A stretch of DNA of 9,584 nt from Porticoccaceae bacterium (GCA_023228865.1 JALOAH010000126.1:1-9584); one strand, 5' to 3'. Shown: positions 1-7,887, numbered from the stretch's first letter. The notes: generated by a model not told the origin, from the letters alone. A program made the numbers and translations.

Positions 1-17
1 ACTTTATTCTTTGACAT
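1..17 (-). CDS. 5' end of a leftward gene, possibly a second TonB-dependent receptor (partial)
   Basis: On the minus strand an ATG at 17-15 opens a frame reading Met-Ser-Lys-Asn-Lys before the window ends, so only five full codons are visible. It is preceded by GGAGAG (complement of 25-30) at a normal spacing of seven bases. The leader, read on the minus strand, shares 13 of 14 bases (TTTYGTGGAGAGCA) with the leader of the TonB-dependent receptor starting at 7769, and the start codon sits at nearly the same distance. A short Lys/Asn-rich start fits the n-region of a signal peptide, as in many receptors. Product identity is inference from the leader alone. TetR gene 262-1029 lies immediately upstream on the same strand, with a Fur-like site in the gap. 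Confidence 0.45.
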
Positions 18-98
18 TAAACTGCTCTCCACAAAACACCAACCCGCCGCGCTTGTTTTTCAGGCACCGCAACGATTATTTAATTATCCACTTGGTCA

Positions 99-117
99 GT
101 ATATGATAATCATTTAG
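99..117. promoter_or_regulatory. Fur-box-like palindrome
   Basis: The 19 bases match the classical Fur consensus GATAATGATAATCATTATC at 13 positions, including 12 in a row (103-114). They contain the dyad ATGAT-A-ATCAT (103-113). The site lies about 82 bases upstream of the leftward start at 17 and on the far side of the probable terminator of the TetR gene, so it most likely serves the leftward gene. Iron control through Fur is known for many TonB-dependent receptors. Here it is inferred from sequence match only, and an AT-rich palindrome for another regulator is the alternative. Confidence 0.45.
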
Positions 118-164
118 GCTCAGCATGACAACTGCCCAGACGGGAAGCAGTTAACCAGGGTTAG

Positions 165-201
165 GAAGAAAAGACGCGCCACGAAGTTATGGCGCAAAAA
201 A
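165..201 (-). terminator. Probable rho-independent terminator of the leftward TetR gene
   Basis: An inverted repeat GCGCCA (176-181) / TGGCGC (190-195) with an 8-base loop is flanked by A-rich sequence on the plus strand. Read on the minus strand the stem is followed by GTCTTTTCTTCC, a broken U-rich tail. It lies about 60 bases beyond the stop of the TetR gene at 262. The six-base stem is short but GC-rich. Because the stem also has six A's on its other side, only minus-strand termination is plausible. Confidence 0.45.
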
Positions 202-261
202 CAGGCTTGAAGAAGGGTTTTTCAATAATCAGATGTGAAATTCGAAATAATCAGTGATTGT

Positions 262-1029
262 TTAATCAAAAACAATTTCATAAATAAAGGCAATATTACG
301 TAAAATTTCCGCTTCGGAAAAGACGTTTCTGCCAGTCAGTTCCTTGTATTCAGTGGAAATTGTGAAGGGCGTGCCGCCAACGCCAATGATCAGGAAATAA
401 AGGCGAGCCGGGTCGCACTGCCTGACAGTGCCTTCAGACTGGCCACGGCGAATAATATCAACAATAAGGCTGAAGTGATCACGCAAAAAATGGTCGATGA
501 CCCACTTCAGGCGCTCGGTATCCTGATTGCCTTCTGAGGTAAATATACGGTGGATTTGGGGATACCTGGCAGAAAATCTGACAAACTGATCAATAAATAT
601 TTTAAGTGCCAAGCTGGCGGTTTTTTCGTGATTACAGCTGAGGTTGTCATGCATTTCCTGACCGTATTTGCTGAGAACACCTTCTACAGTGGCAATCCAC
701 AACTGATCTTTGGATTTAAAATGATAGAGCACCAGCGTATGGGTAACACCGGCAAACTCGGCAATGGTTCTTGTGGATGCGCCGTCAAAACCCTGAGCGC
801 CAAAGCACTCCAGTGCCGCCGCCAAAATACGGTCACGAACCACATCGGCTCGCTTCTGGGTATTTTTTTTTCTTGCATCCTCTTTTTTAACGGGCTTGGT
901 GGTTTTTGAGCCGGTTCGACTTTTTATTTCAGGCACTTTGGCAACTGTTTTGCGATCCTGCTTAACTGCAACAGGATCAGTTTTCAGATCCATATTCGCC
1001 GACTTTGAGTCTGTACTTTTTTGATTCAT
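262..1029 (-). CDS. TetR/AcrR-family transcriptional regulator with lysine-rich N-terminal extension
   Basis: The predicted protein is a 255-residue one-component repressor. Residues 1-60 are low-complexity, rich in Lys, Thr, Ser and Asp, and look disordered. The TetR_N DNA-binding domain follows at about 63-110: RDRILAAALECFGAQGF, then the helix-turn-helix STRTIAEFAGVTHTLVLYHF (85-104) and the usual KSKDQLW. The rest (about 115-255) is a helical ligand/dimer domain whose YPQIHRIF segment and DPARL..LIIGVGG stretch recall RutR/YcdC-like members. The ligand is unknown. The ATG at 1029 has no clear Shine-Dalgarno sequence; Met13 (codon at 993-991) is an alternative start, but neither changes the domain. 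The region just upstream is occupied by a palindromic element at about 1060-1176. Downstream on the same strand lies a partial leftward gene, possibly its target. Confidence 0.9.
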   Translation of the reverse strand: MNQKSTDSKSANMDLKTDPVAVKQDRKTVAKVPEIKSRTGSKTTKPVKKEDARKKNTQKRADVVRDRILAAALECFGAQGFDGASTRTIAEFAGVTHTLVLYHFKSKDQLWIATVEGVLSKYGQEMHDNLSCNHEKTASLALKIFIDQFVRFSARYPQIHRIFTSEGNQDTERLKWVIDHFLRDHFSLIVDIIRRGQSEGTVRQCDPARLYFLIIGVGGTPFTISTEYKELTGRNVFSEAEILRNIAFIYEIVFD

Positions 1030-1059
1030 AAAATCAAGGCCAAATAAGCTTTATTAGAC

Positions 1060-1176
1060 TATGGTAACTCTGATTAATTATGTTTTCGTCACTCCCGCGC
1101 AAGCGGGAGTCCAGAAAAATCAAGCGATTATAGATTCCCACCGGCGCGGGAATGACATTAATCAGAGTTTCCCTAT
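1060..1176. repeat. MITE/REP-like nested inverted-repeat element
   Basis: The outer arms are a perfect 13-bp inverted repeat, AACTCTGATTAAT (1066-1078) and ATTAATCAGAGTT (1157-1169), with further imperfect matches outward (GG/CC and AT/AT). Inside each arm sits a small GC-rich hairpin. The left one is perfect: ACTCCCGC (1091-1098), GCAA loop, GCGGGAGT (1103-1110). The right one is degraded: ATTCCC (1134-1139) / GGGAAT (1148-1153). The two hairpins are inverted relative to each other (GTCAyTCCCGCG... and ...CGCGGGAATGAC), the arrangement of bacterial REP pairs and of small non-autonomous elements. There is no coding capacity. Element class and mobility are inferred. Confidence 0.7.
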
Positions 1177-1284
1177 GTTTAACACTCAGCGTAACACCAG
1201 ACTTCAGTATTCACACCTATAATCACGGTACCATTAACAGCTATGAGCATAGGTGCTGTTATCACCGGGTCGCAAGGGGCGACA

Positions 1285-1310
1285 AACAGCAACAGCAACA
1301 GCAACAGCAA
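1285..1310. repeat. (AACAGC)4 hexanucleotide tandem repeat
   Basis: Four perfect copies of AACAGC plus two further bases form a short microsatellite in the non-coding region upstream of acnA. In one plus-strand frame it would encode a glutamine run, but that frame (1152-1454) begins inside the palindromic element and has no other coding character. A multiple-of-three unit would not cause frame switching in any case. I see no function for it. Confidence 0.85.
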
Positions 1311-1708
1311 GAAAATACGGGTTTAGCCGCGAGCTTTCATAACCAGGCACAATTTGGCCAGTATACTGACGATTCAAAGTCAGTACCAGCAGCGGCGGTC
1401 AAAGTTTCTTCACGGGACTGCTGGGTTAGAACGGGTGCCCCCTTGAGACTTTAGCGAGCAGAATTGCTGCTAGACTTACCCGGAAGCACGGGAACGGAAG
1501 AATATTGTCGACCTGGAAATTTTATGTTGCATCAATACAACCCCATAAAATACAAGGATATTCCTGCCGCTCCATGGGCATTCCAAGGGCGCACATTAAA
1601 ATAGGCAGGAGATCTGTTTTATTGCCGGGTTAATAGTATTCTTTCCGCTTGATTTCGTCTTATGGCTGGCTCTACCAGTCAGTGAATTTTGGTCAGGATC
1701 TGAAAACT

Positions 1709-1723
1709 CTATCAAATTGATAG
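1709..1723. promoter_or_regulatory. Dyad upstream of acnA (operator candidate)
   Basis: CTATCAA-A-TTGATAG is a perfect 7+1+7 palindrome, 36 bases upstream of the acnA start codon and just ahead of its ribosome binding site. Its size suits a dimeric helix-turn-helix repressor or activator acting near the acnA promoter. I do not recognise it as a Fur, Fnr or IscR consensus. Which protein binds, if any, is unknown. Confidence 0.4.
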
Positions 1724-1749
1724 TATCGCTGACTCAGACTGTAACTCCC

Positions 1750-1755
1750 AGGAGG
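1750..1755 (+). promoter_or_regulatory. Strong ribosome binding site of acnA
   Basis: AGGAGG is a full Shine-Dalgarno match, followed by TTTT and then the ATG at 1760. It fixes the acnA start and predicts efficient translation, unlike the two TetR genes in this window, which have no clear site. Confidence 0.8.
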
Positions 1756-1759
1756 TTTT

Positions 1760-4501
1760 ATGAAAAATCGCTACCAAGCTGTTGAGACATTCACCATCAA
1801 TAGCAAGGAATACAGCTATTTCCCTTTCAATGAGGTCGGAAAATACTTTGCCCTCGACAGGCTGCCGTTTTCCATCAAAATCCTTCTCGAAAACCTCCTC
1901 CGTCATTGCCACGAGGATTTTGTCGACGAGAGTCATATCGAAGCCGTCGCCGGCTGGGATTCGCAGAAAGAGCCCGATACAGAAATCGCTTTTGTACCCT
2001 CACGGGTAATTTTGCAGGATTTTACCGGGGTTCCTGCCATTGTCGATCTCGCCACCATGCGAGATGCCATGGCGTCTCTGGGGGGCGATCCTGACTTGAT
2101 CAACCCTCTCTCCCCTGCCGAACTGGTTATTGACCATTCGGTTATGGTCGACTTTTTCGGCCACAGGGACTCTTTGCAGCGCAACACCGACCTTGAAGTT
2201 GAACGCAATAAAGAGCGTTATCAATTTCTGAAATGGGGTCAACAGTCCTTTAACAATCTAAAAGTAGTGCCGCCGGGAACCGGGATTGTTCACCAGGTCA
2301 ATTTGGAATATCTGGCGCGAACAGTGTTCAGCGCCGAGAAAAACGGCAGATTGCTGGCCTATCCCGATACCCTTGTCGGCACCGACTCCCACACCACCAT
2401 GATCAATGGTCTCGGCGTACTCGGCTGGGGGGTCGGTGGGATCGAAGCTGAAGCCGCGATGCTCGGACAGCCCATCTCCATGCTGATTCCCCAGGTGGTG
2501 GGTTTTCGTATTACCGGAAAAATGGCTGAGGGCGCCACGGCCACCGATCTGGTACTCACCGTCACTCAAATGCTGCGCAAGCGCGGCGTAGTCGGCAAAT
2601 TTGTTGAGTTTTTTGGCTCCGGCCTCAAGCATCTCAGCGTGGCCGACCGCGCCACCATAGCCAATATGGCACCAGAATACGGCGCCACCTGCGGCCTCTT
2701 TCATATCGACGAAGAAACCCTGAATTATCTGCGCTTTACCGGTCGTGACAATCATCAGATTGAGTTCTGTGAAACCTACTTAAAGCGCATGGGGTTCTGG
2801 CATGAAGACGGCAAAGCGCCAGAGGCAGAATACAGCTCCACACTTCACCTCAACCTGGCAGACGTGGTTCCCTGTATTGCCGGCCCCAAGCGCCCCCAGG
2901 ATCGCATCCCCCTGGATCAGGCAAAAACGGCTTTTCTCCATTCACTCCATGAAACCATCAAAGTCCGGGAAAGCCGCCAGCAAACCGCAGAGGCGGGTTT
3001 TGAGGATGAAGGCGGTGATACCGCCATTGGCCAGCTTCCGGCAGAGGGCGCCGTTGAAGCTCGTTATAACGGCCAAAGATTCACCCTTGAAGATGGCGAC
3101 GTGGTTATAGCGGCAATTACCAGTTGTACCAATACCTCCAATCCAGAAATCCTCATTACCGCTGGGCTTCTGGCCAGAAATGCCGTCAGCAGAGGCCTGA
3201 CAACCAAGCCCTGGGTAAAAACCAGCCTGGCTCCCGGATCAAAAGTCGTCACCGACTATCTGGAAAAATCCGGGCTTATGCGCGATCTCGAAAAACTCGG
3301 ATTTTTCCTCGTCGGTTATGGTTGTACCACCTGCATCGGCAACTCGGGGCCTTTGCCCAATGAAATTGAACAGGCTATCGATGAAGGCAATCTGACGGTG
3401 AGTTCGGTGCTGTCCGGCAATCGCAATTTTGAAGGCAGAATTCACGGCAAGGTTCGCAACAACTACCTGGCATCCCCGCCACTGGTGGTTGCCTACGCCC
3501 TTGCCGGCACCATGGCGGCAGATATCAGCAAAGACCCCCTGGGGAACGACAGCGACGGCAATTCGGTCTATCTCGCCGACCTTTGGCCGAGCAGCGAAGA
3601 AATCAAACAAGTGATTGGCGAAAACCTCAATTCGGAAATGTTCACCAATAAATACGCCGATGTTTATACGGGACCCGCTAGCTGGCGCAGCCTCAATGTC
3701 GACGGCGACGCGCTCTACAGTTGGCCTGATTCCAGTTATATCAAAAAAGCTCCTTTTTTTGATGGCATCACCGCAACGCCACCGCCACTGACAGCCATCA
3801 CCCGCGCCCGCTGCCTCGTCAAAGTGGGCGACAGTATTACCACAGACCATATTTCCCCCGCCGGCGCTATAGATATTCACAGCCCTGCGGGGGAATATCT
3901 GCAATCTCTTGGCATACCGCCAAAAGATTTTAATTCCTATGGCTCCCGCCGCGGCAACCACGAAGTCATGATGCGGGGAACCTTTGCCAATGTGCGCTTA
4001 AAAAACAGCCTGGCACCAGAGACAGAAGGTTCCTGGACATGCCACTATCCCAGCGAAACAATAATGAGTATTTTCGCAGCGGCAGAACAATATCGTCGCG
4101 AGCAAGTGCCCTTGATTGTTCTTGCGGGTAAAGAATACGGCACCGGATCATCCCGCGACTGGGCAGCAAAAGGCCCTGCATTACTGGGGGTAAAGGCGAT
4201 CATTGCCGAAAGTTACGAGCGCATCCACCGCTCCAACCTGGTGGGCATGGGTATATTGCCGCTGCAGTTTAAGGACGGCGAATCCGCCGAAACTCTCAAC
4301 CTTTGCGGCAATGAAATATTTACCATTGAACTGATCAATCCACAAAAAACCCAGCTTGCCGTCACTGCAGAAAATCCGCAAACTGGCGAAATCCTCTGTT
4401 TCAGCGTCAAAGTGCGAATCGATACAGCCAATGAATTCAAGTACTATCACAATGGTGGTATTCTTCACTACGTATTGCGCAAACTGGCCGAAAAAAGCTG
4501 A
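1760..4501 (+). CDS. acnA: Aconitate hydratase A (aconitase, AcnA/IRP1 type)
   Basis: This enzyme interconverts citrate and isocitrate via cis-aconitate in the TCA cycle, in the cytoplasm, using a [4Fe-4S] cluster. The 913-residue product is full length; E. coli AcnA has 891, and 913 is within the usual range. Cluster ligands are visible as Cys456 ([10 protein letters not shown], 453-462) and Cys522/Cys525 ([12 protein letters not shown]), with the 66- and 3-residue spacing seen in E. coli AcnA and IRP1. Other signatures are TDSHTT (208-213), TDHISPAG (695-702) and the swivel-domain GSSRDW (796-801) with the active-site serine and arginine. Extra residues appear to sit in an acidic linker before Cys456. 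The start is fixed by AGGAGG four bases upstream. It appears monocistronic: long non-coding DNA lies upstream, and 223 bases separate it from the next gene. No clear terminator is visible. Confidence 0.98.
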   Translation: MKNRYQAVETFTINSKEYSYFPFNEVGKYFALDRLPFSIKILLENLLRHCHEDFVDESHIEAVAGWDSQKEPDTEIAFVPSRVILQDFTGVPAIVDLATMRDAMASLGGDPDLINPLSPAELVIDHSVMVDFFGHRDSLQRNTDLEVERNKERYQFLKWGQQSFNNLKVVPPGTGIVHQVNLEYLARTVFSAEKNGRLLAYPDTLVGTDSHTTMINGLGVLGWGVGGIEAEAAMLGQPISMLIPQVVGFRITGKMAEGATATDLVLTVTQMLRKRGVVGKFVEFFGSGLKHLSVADRATIANMAPEYGATCGLFHIDEETLNYLRFTGRDNHQIEFCETYLKRMGFWHEDGKAPEAEYSSTLHLNLADVVPCIAGPKRPQDRIPLDQAKTAFLHSLHETIKVRESRQQTAEAGFEDEGGDTAIGQLPAEGAVEARYNGQRFTLEDGDVVIAAITSCTNTSNPEILITAGLLARNAVSRGLTTKPWVKTSLAPGSKVVTDYLEKSGLMRDLEKLGFFLVGYGCTTCIGNSGPLPNEIEQAIDEGNLTVSSVLSGNRNFEGRIHGKVRNNYLASPPLVVAYALAGTMAADISKDPLGNDSDGNSVYLADLWPSSEEIKQVIGENLNSEMFTNKYADVYTGPASWRSLNVDGDALYSWPDSSYIKKAPFFDGITATPPPLTAITRARCLVKVGDSITTDHISPAGAIDIHSPAGEYLQSLGIPPKDFNSYGSRRGNHEVMMRGTFANVRLKNSLAPETEGSWTCHYPSETIMSIFAAAEQYRREQVPLIVLAGKEYGTGSSRDWAAKGPALLGVKAIIAESYERIHRSNLVGMGILPLQFKDGESAETLNLCGNEIFTIELINPQKTQLAVTAENPQTGEILCFSVKVRIDTANEFKYYHNGGILHYVLRKLAEKS

Positions 4502-4601
4502 CCGCCAAACCCTGTCAGGGAATTGATGCTGCCCGCCCGTTTTCGGCATTTAATTTTTTGAAGCAGGCGGAACCACAAAAAAATGAATTGAGACAGGCAA
4601 C

Positions 4602-4626
4602 CCATATTCCCAATGGGGGAATATGG
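4602..4626. repeat. Perfect 10-bp inverted repeat between acnA and tetR
   Basis: CCATATTCCC (4602-4611) and GGGAATATGG (4617-4626) enclose a five-base spacer, AATGG. No U-run follows the stem on either strand, so an intrinsic terminator is unlikely. It ends 98 bases before the preferred start of the downstream TetR gene, where TetR proteins often place an autoregulatory operator. An mRNA-stabilising 3' hairpin for acnA is the alternative. Confidence 0.55.
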
Positions 4627-4724
4627 TGCAAGCCATAATCTTTACTGGCTTGGCCATGACCATTGCGCAGACGAAAAAATGATCACACTTTCTCACCCTA
4701 ATTAACGAATTGAATATAGATACC

Positions 4725-5429
4725 ATGGCAAAAAAGAACACAAAACCACCGACAAAAACCGCTCGAAATGCACGCCTTCCGGCTGAAAAACGTATTGCCG
4801 ACATTATCGCTGCAGCGCGACAAACCCTTTCGGAAAAAGATTATGAAACCGCATTGATGTCAGAAATTGCCGAAAAAGCCGGTGTTGTTGAAGGCACGAT
4901 TTATCGTTACTTTGAAAATAAACGGGATCTTTTTATCAAAGTTGCCGAAGGCTGGTTTGAAGAAATTCTCACCCACAACACCTCCAATACCAGTATCGAC
5001 GGCACCCTTAACAAGCTGCGTCATATGCTGTGGTGGGTGTTGTCGATCATTCAAAAAGAACCGGTGCTTACTCGATTTGTGCTTATGGAATTGCGTCCCC
5101 ACCCGGATTATCGTTCAACCCGTGTTTACCAGCTCAACAAAAAATTTACTGAAAATGTCATCAGTGTTTACCGGGAGGCCATGGAACAGGGCGAATTTGA
5201 TGAAAGCTATGATATCCCTTTTATAAGAGATCTGGTTTTTGGCTGCATTGAACATCAAACCTCTGCCTATTTAAGAAAACAGGGATCTTTTTCCGTTACT
5301 GAATTAGCCGAAAAAATTGCCACCATCACTTACAAAGGATTGGTAAAAACCATTCCGGATAGAGAAATAAATCTGGATCTTGCTATTGACAGACTGGAAG
5401 CCATCGCCAACAGGCTGGACAAAAAATAA
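4725..5429 (+). CDS. TetR/AcrR-family transcriptional regulator
   Basis: With the ATG at 4725 the product is 234 residues: a short basic tail (1-22) and then a TetR_N domain (about 23-70). The helix-turn-helix is ALMSEIAEKAGVVEGTIYRYF (about 43-63), followed by ENKRDLF. The remaining helical domain (about 75-234) should bind a ligand and dimerise. It has a WW pair (103-104) and many aromatic and hydrophobic residues, but I cannot name the ligand. The frame can be extended 15 bases to a TTG at 4710, but ATG is preferred; neither has a good Shine-Dalgarno. It lies between acnA and a convergent TonB-dependent receptor gene, which with the acyl-CoA ligase beyond is its most plausible target. This assignment rests on position only. 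Confidence 0.9.
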   Translation: MAKKNTKPPTKTARNARLPAEKRIADIIAAARQTLSEKDYETALMSEIAEKAGVVEGTIYRYFENKRDLFIKVAEGWFEEILTHNTSNTSIDGTLNKLRHMLWWVLSIIQKEPVLTRFVLMELRPHPDYRSTRVYQLNKKFTENVISVYREAMEQGEFDESYDIPFIRDLVFGCIEHQTSAYLRKQGSFSVTELAEKIATITYKGLVKTIPDREINLDLAIDRLEAIANRLDKK

Positions 5430-5494
5430 TACATTCATTAGCAATCGGTCAGTGGGTTGAGAATACCGCCAAAAGATGGTTTAGGTGGCTGTTG

Positions 5495-5533
5495 AAAATA
5501 ATAAAGCCGAGCCTCCATAACAGAGACTCGGCT
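5495..5533 (-). terminator. Rho-independent terminator of the TonB-dependent receptor gene
   Basis: On the minus strand an 11-bp stem (AGCCGAGTCTC / GAGGCTCGGCT, one G-T wobble) closes a seven-base loop and is followed directly by TTATTATTTT. In plus coordinates the arms are 5505-5515 and 5523-5533. It begins about 20 bases after the receptor stop codon. It is well formed for the minus strand. The plus side lacks a T-tract, so it would not serve the convergent TetR gene as an intrinsic terminator. Confidence 0.88.
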
Positions 5534-5552
5534 CAAGATTCCGCGCTAAGAA

Positions 5553-7769
5553 TTAAAACTGATAGCGGACTTCAGCACCCACCACGCGGCCTCTTCCCAA
5601 GGGAGAGAATGTCGGCAGCGGACGTGGACCAGAGGCACCGTCACCGCCAAAGGCTGGGCTGTCCGGCATCACAGAATCATTGCCATAGGTGGTTTCATCG
5701 GTGAGATTTTTACCGTACAGGGTATAAACAAAATGGCTTTCATTGGGTCTGTAGGTAATATTGGCATCCACCAGATTGACATCGCCATAGAAACCCAGGT
5801 TGTTGTCCGTGTGATAGGCCTTATCCCTGTGGTTGTAGGCCAGGCGGACGGAGGTAATGCCCGTGCTGCTTGGAATGTCCAAAGTGGCGTTGACACCGTA
5901 GGTCCAGGGAGATTGACGCGGCAGCTTGAGACCGAAATCATTGTCATTGATCACGCCATCACCGGTGAGGTCGAATACAATTTCTTGGTACTCTGAGTCT
6001 GTGTAACCGGCATGGGCGCCAATAACCAGGTTATCGGTTGCCAGTATTTGCAGCTCAACTTCCCCGCCCTGCACTTCCACTTCACCAGAGTTGACCAGCA
6101 ACTGGCCAATGCCGATCCCAGCAATGGGAACCTGGGCGTCACGCTGGATATCATCGATGGTGTTGTGGAACAGCGCCATATTCAGAGTGGCGCGACCATC
6201 AAAGAGTTGCTGTTTTGCGCCCACTTCAAACGCTGATTGTTCTTCCGCCTCAAAGGGGCCGGGGGCAGCGCCTGCGATGGTGTTTCTGAAATTATAGCCG
6301 CCACTGCGAAAGCCCTTGGCGTAGTAGCCGTAGATCTGGGTATCGTCGTTGGGCTGCCATTGAAAGCCAAGGCGAGGAGACACGTCCGTCCAACTTTCAC
6401 TGTCTTCAAAATCAGGGTAAATCACATGGGCAGCGTAATCAGACCCTGTGGCAGAAACCGTGGCAACACTGGCTTCTTTTTTCTCCCAGGTGTAGCGCAG
6501 ACCAAAGTTGAGAGTCCATTGTTCATTGATATGCCAGTCAAATGCGGTAAATGCGCCAGCGGTCTCAAAGGTTCCGTCGCCACCACCGGCAATATCCCTT
6601 GTTCTCGGCCCCGCAGCAGTGACAAGAAGGCGCCTTTCGATGTAAAGCAAATCCTGGGTAAAGTAGTAAAGTCCGGTGGTGACGTCCACATCACCGAAGG
6701 TGCCTGCATATCTGAGCTCGTTGCTGAACTGCTCCTGATCTGTGTAAGTACCTATAGTAAAACCACCCTGGCCGTCCAGATCCGTAAGGGTGTCGCCGGT
6801 AAATTCACGCCAGCCAAAAATATTGGTAACGGTGCCATCACCAAACCCCACATCCACATTGGCCTCAACCGTCAGTGAATCCCATTCGTTATCGTAGAAG
6901 CCATCGTTCTGAACAGAAAAGTCGTGGGATTGACGGGAATAAATGGCATGGTTTTGAGCAGCTTGGCCATCGCCCTTGGCTTCGCCGTGTTCTAAACGGA
7001 CAAGGATTTCAGTGTTTTCATTGGGCGTATAGAGAAACGATGGCCGAATAATAAATTGCTCGTCCTCGCCAAACTCACTGCCGTCGAGATCGTTGGTAAA
7101 CCAACCGTCATCGTGGGTGTAGTAGGCGGCAATTTTACCCGCCAGCAGGCCATCAACCAGCGCCCCGGAGACAGAACCATCAGTGACGGTGCGCAACCCG
7201 GTTTCGGCGGCAATCCTGGCGTTCACTTCCAGATCCTGGCTTGGTCTTTTGGTGCGCAGTAACACGGCACCACCGGTGACATTGCGGCCAAAAAGAATGC
7301 CCTGGGGACCGCGCAAAACTTCCACCGCCTCGAGGTCAAAATTGTCAAAAATTTGTCCTGCATTAATGCCCTGGTAAACGCCATCAACGAACAAACCGAC
7401 AGCAGGATCAAGGGACGGAATTGAACTGTTGACACCCACACCGCGAATGGAAAAATTCGCGTACCCCTTGGATGTACCATTGTCATCCAAAGCTACGTTA
7501 GGCATTGTGTAGCCGAGGCTGCCAACATCACGGAAATTGATGGCCGCCAGCTTTTCTTCGCCAAAAGCGGTCATCGCCAAAGGCACATTCTGAACCTGAT
7601 CAGGGCGCTTGGTAGCGGTGACAACAATTTCTTCAAGCAAAGCCGCTGCTGAACCCTGAGCATTGACTGCCGAAGGCGCCAAAAGTGCTCCGCCCACGGA
7701 AAGGGCAAGCAGCAATGGCCTGGCTCCTGACTGGTGACGATCTTGAAACCCCTTGTTTTGAGTATTCAT
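5553..7769 (-). CDS. TonB-dependent outer-membrane receptor
   Basis: The 738-residue protein is an outer-membrane gated channel powered by TonB-ExbBD. It has a signal peptide with positive n-region, hydrophobic core LLLALSVGGALLAP (19-32) and probable cleavage after VNA (35-37). A TonB box, EEIVVTAT, lies at 46-53, and a plug domain spans about 57-175 with SIRGVGV (107-113), VGLFVDGVYQG (124-134) and VEVLRGPQGILFGRNVTGGAV (149-169). A 22-strand-type barrel should follow, ending in the terminal aromatic motif VRYQF. It resembles the receptor family common in sphingomonads and catabolic marine gammaproteobacteria. The ligand (siderophore, vitamin, steroid or other organic compound) cannot be read from sequence. 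GGAGAG on the minus strand (7778-7783) sets the start. It is divergent from the acyl-CoA ligase at 8347 and ends at a strong terminator. Confidence 0.96.
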   Translation of the reverse strand: MNTQNKGFQDRHQSGARPLLLALSVGGALLAPSAVNAQGSAAALLEEIVVTATKRPDQVQNVPLAMTAFGEEKLAAINFRDVGSLGYTMPNVALDDNGTSKGYANFSIRGVGVNSSIPSLDPAVGLFVDGVYQGINAGQIFDNFDLEAVEVLRGPQGILFGRNVTGGAVLLRTKRPSQDLEVNARIAAETGLRTVTDGSVSGALVDGLLAGKIAAYYTHDDGWFTNDLDGSEFGEDEQFIIRPSFLYTPNENTEILVRLEHGEAKGDGQAAQNHAIYSRQSHDFSVQNDGFYDNEWDSLTVEANVDVGFGDGTVTNIFGWREFTGDTLTDLDGQGGFTIGTYTDQEQFSNELRYAGTFGDVDVTTGLYYFTQDLLYIERRLLVTAAGPRTRDIAGGGDGTFETAGAFTAFDWHINEQWTLNFGLRYTWEKKEASVATVSATGSDYAAHVIYPDFEDSESWTDVSPRLGFQWQPNDDTQIYGYYAKGFRSGGYNFRNTIAGAAPGPFEAEEQSAFEVGAKQQLFDGRATLNMALFHNTIDDIQRDAQVPIAGIGIGQLLVNSGEVEVQGGEVELQILATDNLVIGAHAGYTDSEYQEIVFDLTGDGVINDNDFGLKLPRQSPWTYGVNATLDIPSSTGITSVRLAYNHRDKAYHTDNNLGFYGDVNLVDANITYRPNESHFVYTLYGKNLTDETTYGNDSVMPDSPAFGGDGASGPRPLPTFSPLGRGRVVGAEVRYQF

Positions 7770-7887
7770 TTGAGTTGCTCTCCACGAAATATATGGTTCG
7801 TTTTACAGTTAGTTATCAACATGGACAGGGGTCATTTCCCTGCCCTGGTGCAATCACTGAACCCACCCCTTAATGAATTCAGCTCAT

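Larger units (their letters stand above)
1030..1759. other. 730-base non-coding region between divergent tetR and acnA
   Basis: This stretch separates the leftward TetR gene from acnA and must contain both promoters. From left to right it holds a nested inverted-repeat element (about 1060-1176), a (AACAGC)4 tandem repeat (1285-1310), a widely spaced 7-bp inverted repeat TCCTGCC (1562-1568) / GGCAGGA (1604-1610), and a 15-base dyad (1709-1723). The acnA ribosome binding site AGGAGG is at 1750-1755. I found no open frame with convincing coding character and no tRNA-like fold. No -35/-10 pair is convincing for acnA. A TTGATA / TGTAAC pair at 1717-1745 would leave almost no leader. Confidence 0.6.

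Noticed and set aside
1152..1454. 100-codon plus-strand frame with a glutamine run
   Set aside because: It begins inside the palindromic element, has no ribosome binding site, and its Gln run is the AACAGC repeat. The rest resembles no protein.
1562..1610. TCCTGCC / GGCAGGA inverted repeat with a 35-base spacer as an RNA structure
   Set aside because: Seven-base arms with a long unstructured spacer are expected by chance at this scale, and no riboswitch fold was recognisable.
3239..3961. 240-codon frame antisense to acnA
   Set aside because: It lies wholly inside the clearly functional aconitase gene and its translation has no recognisable domain; a shadow of codon bias.
4510..4559. Terminator for acnA (CCCTG-T-CAGGG and a T-rich run at about 4550-4559)
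   Set aside because: The small palindrome is about 30 bases from the T-run and the sequence just before the T-run forms only a bulged 4-bp stem, so no credible intrinsic terminator.
6237..6878. 213-codon frame antisense to the TonB receptor
   Set aside because: Covered by an intact receptor gene; no family resemblance and no start signals.
7815..7823. DnaA-box-like 9-mers (TTATCAACA here, TTATCCACT near position 84)
   Set aside because: Each is a single imperfect match, not clustered, with no dnaA/dnaN context, so no origin.
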